Positions 14,711 through 16,040 of a DNA stretch of 16,040 nucleotides are shown piece after piece (within the stretch, counting starts at the first letter, position 1; each line of letters begins with the position of its first letter). A program made the position numbers and the translations under genes. Source of the DNA: Deltaproteobacteria bacterium (GTDB lineage: Bacteria > Desulfobacterota > Desulfobacteria > Desulfobacterales > ETH-SRB1); contig JAFCZU010000028.1 of the NCBI GenBank assembly GCA_019314185.1, forward strand, positions 1-16,040. The letters are read 5' to 3'. The notes beneath the pieces are model-generated. The model did not search any database and had not been told where the DNA came from. It was given only the letters and a program-made list of their open reading frames with translations.

Positions 14711-14711
14711 A

Positions 14712-15848
14712 CTACAACATCCCATACTTATTTAATTTTTTATTAAGACCGCTTTTCCCTACACCAAGCAGCTCAGCAGCCTGAGACTGAACATTGTTTG
14801 TCAGCTTCAAAGCTCTTTTAATCATCATTTTTTCAATCATTGTAACTGTTTCATATAATTGTGCATCTTGGGGAATGCCATCAAGAATTCGGTCATCATG
14901 AACACTATTCCTGAAATCCTTTGGAAGATCTGACGCCTTAATCTTATCATCAGGACATAAAACCATGGCACGCTCAATAACGTTCTCGAGCTCACGAATA
15001 TTGCCCTGCCAGTTATATTCATAAAACAGTCTTTCAACTTCCTGATCAAGACCCCTGACAGGTATATCAGACCTGCGTTCATCCGAATATTTATTTATAA
15101 AGTGGCTAACAAGAATGTTGATATCCTCCTTGCGTTGTCTCAGTTCTGGCAGAACAATACGAACTACATTTAATCTGTAATACAAATCTTCCCTGAAACG
15201 CCCCTGTTCGACCTCATTTTTCAACTTTTTATTTGTGGCTGCAATAATGCGGATATTAACCGAAATTGGCTTGACTCCTCCAACCCTTTCAAAACTCTTT
15301 TCCTGAATGATGCGTAAAAGCTTTACCTGAAGGCCCTGAGAAAGCTCGCCAATTTCATCAAGGAACAGCGTTCCTCCATCAGCCAGTTCAAACCGCCCCT
15401 TCTTCATAGCAACAGCGCCTGTAAATGCCCCTTTTTCATGCCCAAAAAGTTCGCTTTCAAGAAGACTTTCAGCAAGAGCGCTGCAATTTACGGCAATAAA
15501 AGGCCGACCTCGCCGCAGACTGTTAAAATGAATAGATTTTGCCACAAGCTCCTTGCCGGTACCGCTTTCTCCTTCGATCAATACAGTAGCATTAGTCGGA
15601 GCAACTTTTCGTATTGTTTCAAAAACATCCTGCATTATTTTGCTTTTTCCTATAATGTTTCCAAAACTGTATTTCGCTTCAACAGCATTACGAAGATATC
15701 TGTTTTCTTTAATCACCCGGTACGTTATAATGGCTTTGTTTACATAAAGAACCAGCCTCTCATTATCAAACGGCTTGAGTATATAATTATCAGCGCCCTT
15801 CTGCATCGCCAGCACCGCCTTTTCAACTGTGCCGTATGCTGTCATCAT
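14712..15848 (-). CDS. NtrC-family sigma-54-dependent response regulator (receiver truncated)
   Basis: This 378-codon frame encodes the end of a receiver domain, a sigma-54-interacting AAA+ domain and a Fis-type DNA-binding domain. Residues 1-40 are the receiver's last strands and helix: MMTA with the conserved Thr3 and LKPF with Lys25. The AAA+ domain has Walker A GESGTGKE (93-100), the sigma-54-binding GAFTGA (140-145), Walker B GGTLFLDE (158-165) and [12 protein letters not shown] (217-228). The C-terminal helix-turn-helix is [20 protein letters not shown] (351-370). The ATG at 15848 is internal to a receiver domain and has no Shine-Dalgarno site; the natural start is the ATG at 16039, in another frame. 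The first ATG of this frame overlaps the stop of the upstream fragment (TAATG). Together they look like one frameshifted gene, or an assembly error. Its sensor kinase would lie beyond the window. Confidence 0.85.
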   Translation of the reverse strand: MMTAYGTVEKAVLAMQKGADNYILKPFDNERLVLYVNKAIITYRVIKENRYLRNAVEAKYSFGNIIGKSKIMQDVFETIRKVAPTNATVLIEGESGTGKELVAKSIHFNSLRRGRPFIAVNCSALAESLLESELFGHEKGAFTGAVAMKKGRFELADGGTLFLDEIGELSQGLQVKLLRIIQEKSFERVGGVKPISVNIRIIAATNKKLKNEVEQGRFREDLYYRLNVVRIVLPELRQRKEDINILVSHFINKYSDERRSDIPVRGLDQEVERLFYEYNWQGNIRELENVIERAMVLCPDDKIKASDLPKDFRNSVHDDRILDGIPQDAQLYETVTMIEKMMIKRALKLTNNVQSQAAELLGVGKSGLNKKLNKYGML

Positions 15849-16039
15849 TATAACAGGAAGGTCACCATGGAAGGCATTTTCATATCCGTAAGCACCAGAT
15901 CAACATCTGAATTTTTCAGAATTTCAAGCGCCTCACGACCGCTGAAAGCAGTTAGCGTTTCAAAACCTTCTTCTTCCAAAACAGCGCTTAATACAGGTGG
16001 ATAATTTTTTTCATCATCTACAATCAGAATGGTTTCCAT
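15848..16039 (-). pseudogene. N-terminal receiver fragment of the interrupted response regulator
   Basis: A 63-codon frame opening METILIVDDEKNYPPVLSAV, a standard receiver start with acidic pocket Asp8/Asp9 and phosphoacceptor Asp52 in LVLTDMKMP. After MPS the frame runs into MVTFLL and stops. Shifting frame at about 15860-15866 restores [11 protein letters not shown], the expected beta-4 strand. In intact NtrC-type receivers about 14 residues would separate the Met of the GM-like pair from DLPVI; here only two bases do, implying a deletion of about 40 bases that is not a multiple of three. The ATG at 16037-16039 is at the window edge, so its ribosome binding site and any upstream kinase gene are not visible. 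Confidence 0.75.
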
Positions 16040-16040
16040 T

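Larger units (their letters stand above)
14291..14711. other. Repeat-bearing gap between operon promoter and response regulator
   Basis: No credible gene. It contains the long hairpin at 14435-14495, a strong Shine-Dalgarno-like AAAGGAGG (14501-14508) that is followed only by a five-codon frame (ATG at 14525), an A/T-rich stretch with ACTTTTTACAAAATGCGTCAAT near 14610-14632 that looks like another decayed repeat arm, and the palindrome at 14677-14710 next to the response-regulator stop. Confidence 0.5.

Noticed and set aside
1..16040. CRISPR array, prophage, insertion sequence or toxin-antitoxin pair
   Set aside because: No regularly spaced direct repeats, no phage or transposase proteins, and no small paired ORFs with known toxin or antitoxin features were seen.

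Overview
The window looks like a chromosomal segment of a mesophilic Desulfobacterota (deltaproteobacterial) bacterium, probably a Desulfobacterales-type sulfate reducer or syntroph. I infer this from the housekeeping order ispE, tRNA-Gln, prs, rplY, pth, from a complex-I-like 'Ehr' (energy-converting hydrogenase-related) operon of the kind known in this phylum, from the NtrC-family regulator, and from short dispersed palindromic repeats between genes. The taxonomic call is inference; there is no rRNA in the window.

Left part, plus strand (about 1-5500): an HtrA/Do-type envelope serine protease; ispE (isoprenoid precursor synthesis); tRNA-Gln(UUG); prs (PRPP synthetase); rplY/ctc (ribosomal protein bL25, general stress type) with a TTG start; a hairpin-plus-T-run terminator; and pth (peptidyl-tRNA hydrolase). 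This side is visibly A/T rich. Several intergenic gaps carry inverted repeats.

Middle gap (5505-6103): about 600 bases with no convincing gene. It holds a minus-strand intrinsic terminator that probably ends the operon arriving from the right, a double palindrome resembling two adjacent operators, and a further hairpin.

Right part, minus strand (14199 down to 6104): one tightly packed operon, partly with 4-base start/stop overlaps. In transcription order it encodes a helix-turn-helix/PTS EIIA regulator, a HyfB-like antiporter-type subunit, a HyfC/NuoH-like subunit, a HyfE/NuoK-like subunit, a HyfF-like antiporter-type subunit, a NuoC-NuoD fusion (HycE/HyfG-like), and a ferredoxin-NuoB fusion (HyfH+HyfI-like). 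The large subunit has lost three of the four NiFe-binding cysteines, so this is best read as an Ehr-type, complex-I-related ion-pumping redox complex and not as a working hydrogenase. Two antiporter-like subunits plus NuoH/NuoK-like proteins form the membrane arm; the two fused soluble proteins form the electron-transfer arm. No NADH-, formate- or ferredoxin-oxidising input module is encoded here. A 32-bp dyad sits on the candidate promoter ahead of the regulator gene and suggests autoregulation with a PTS-Ntr-type signal.

Far right (14251-16040): a repeat-bearing gap with a long perfect inverted repeat, then an NtrC-family sigma-54 response regulator on the minus strand whose receiver domain is interrupted by an apparent deletion of about 40 bases with loss of frame.
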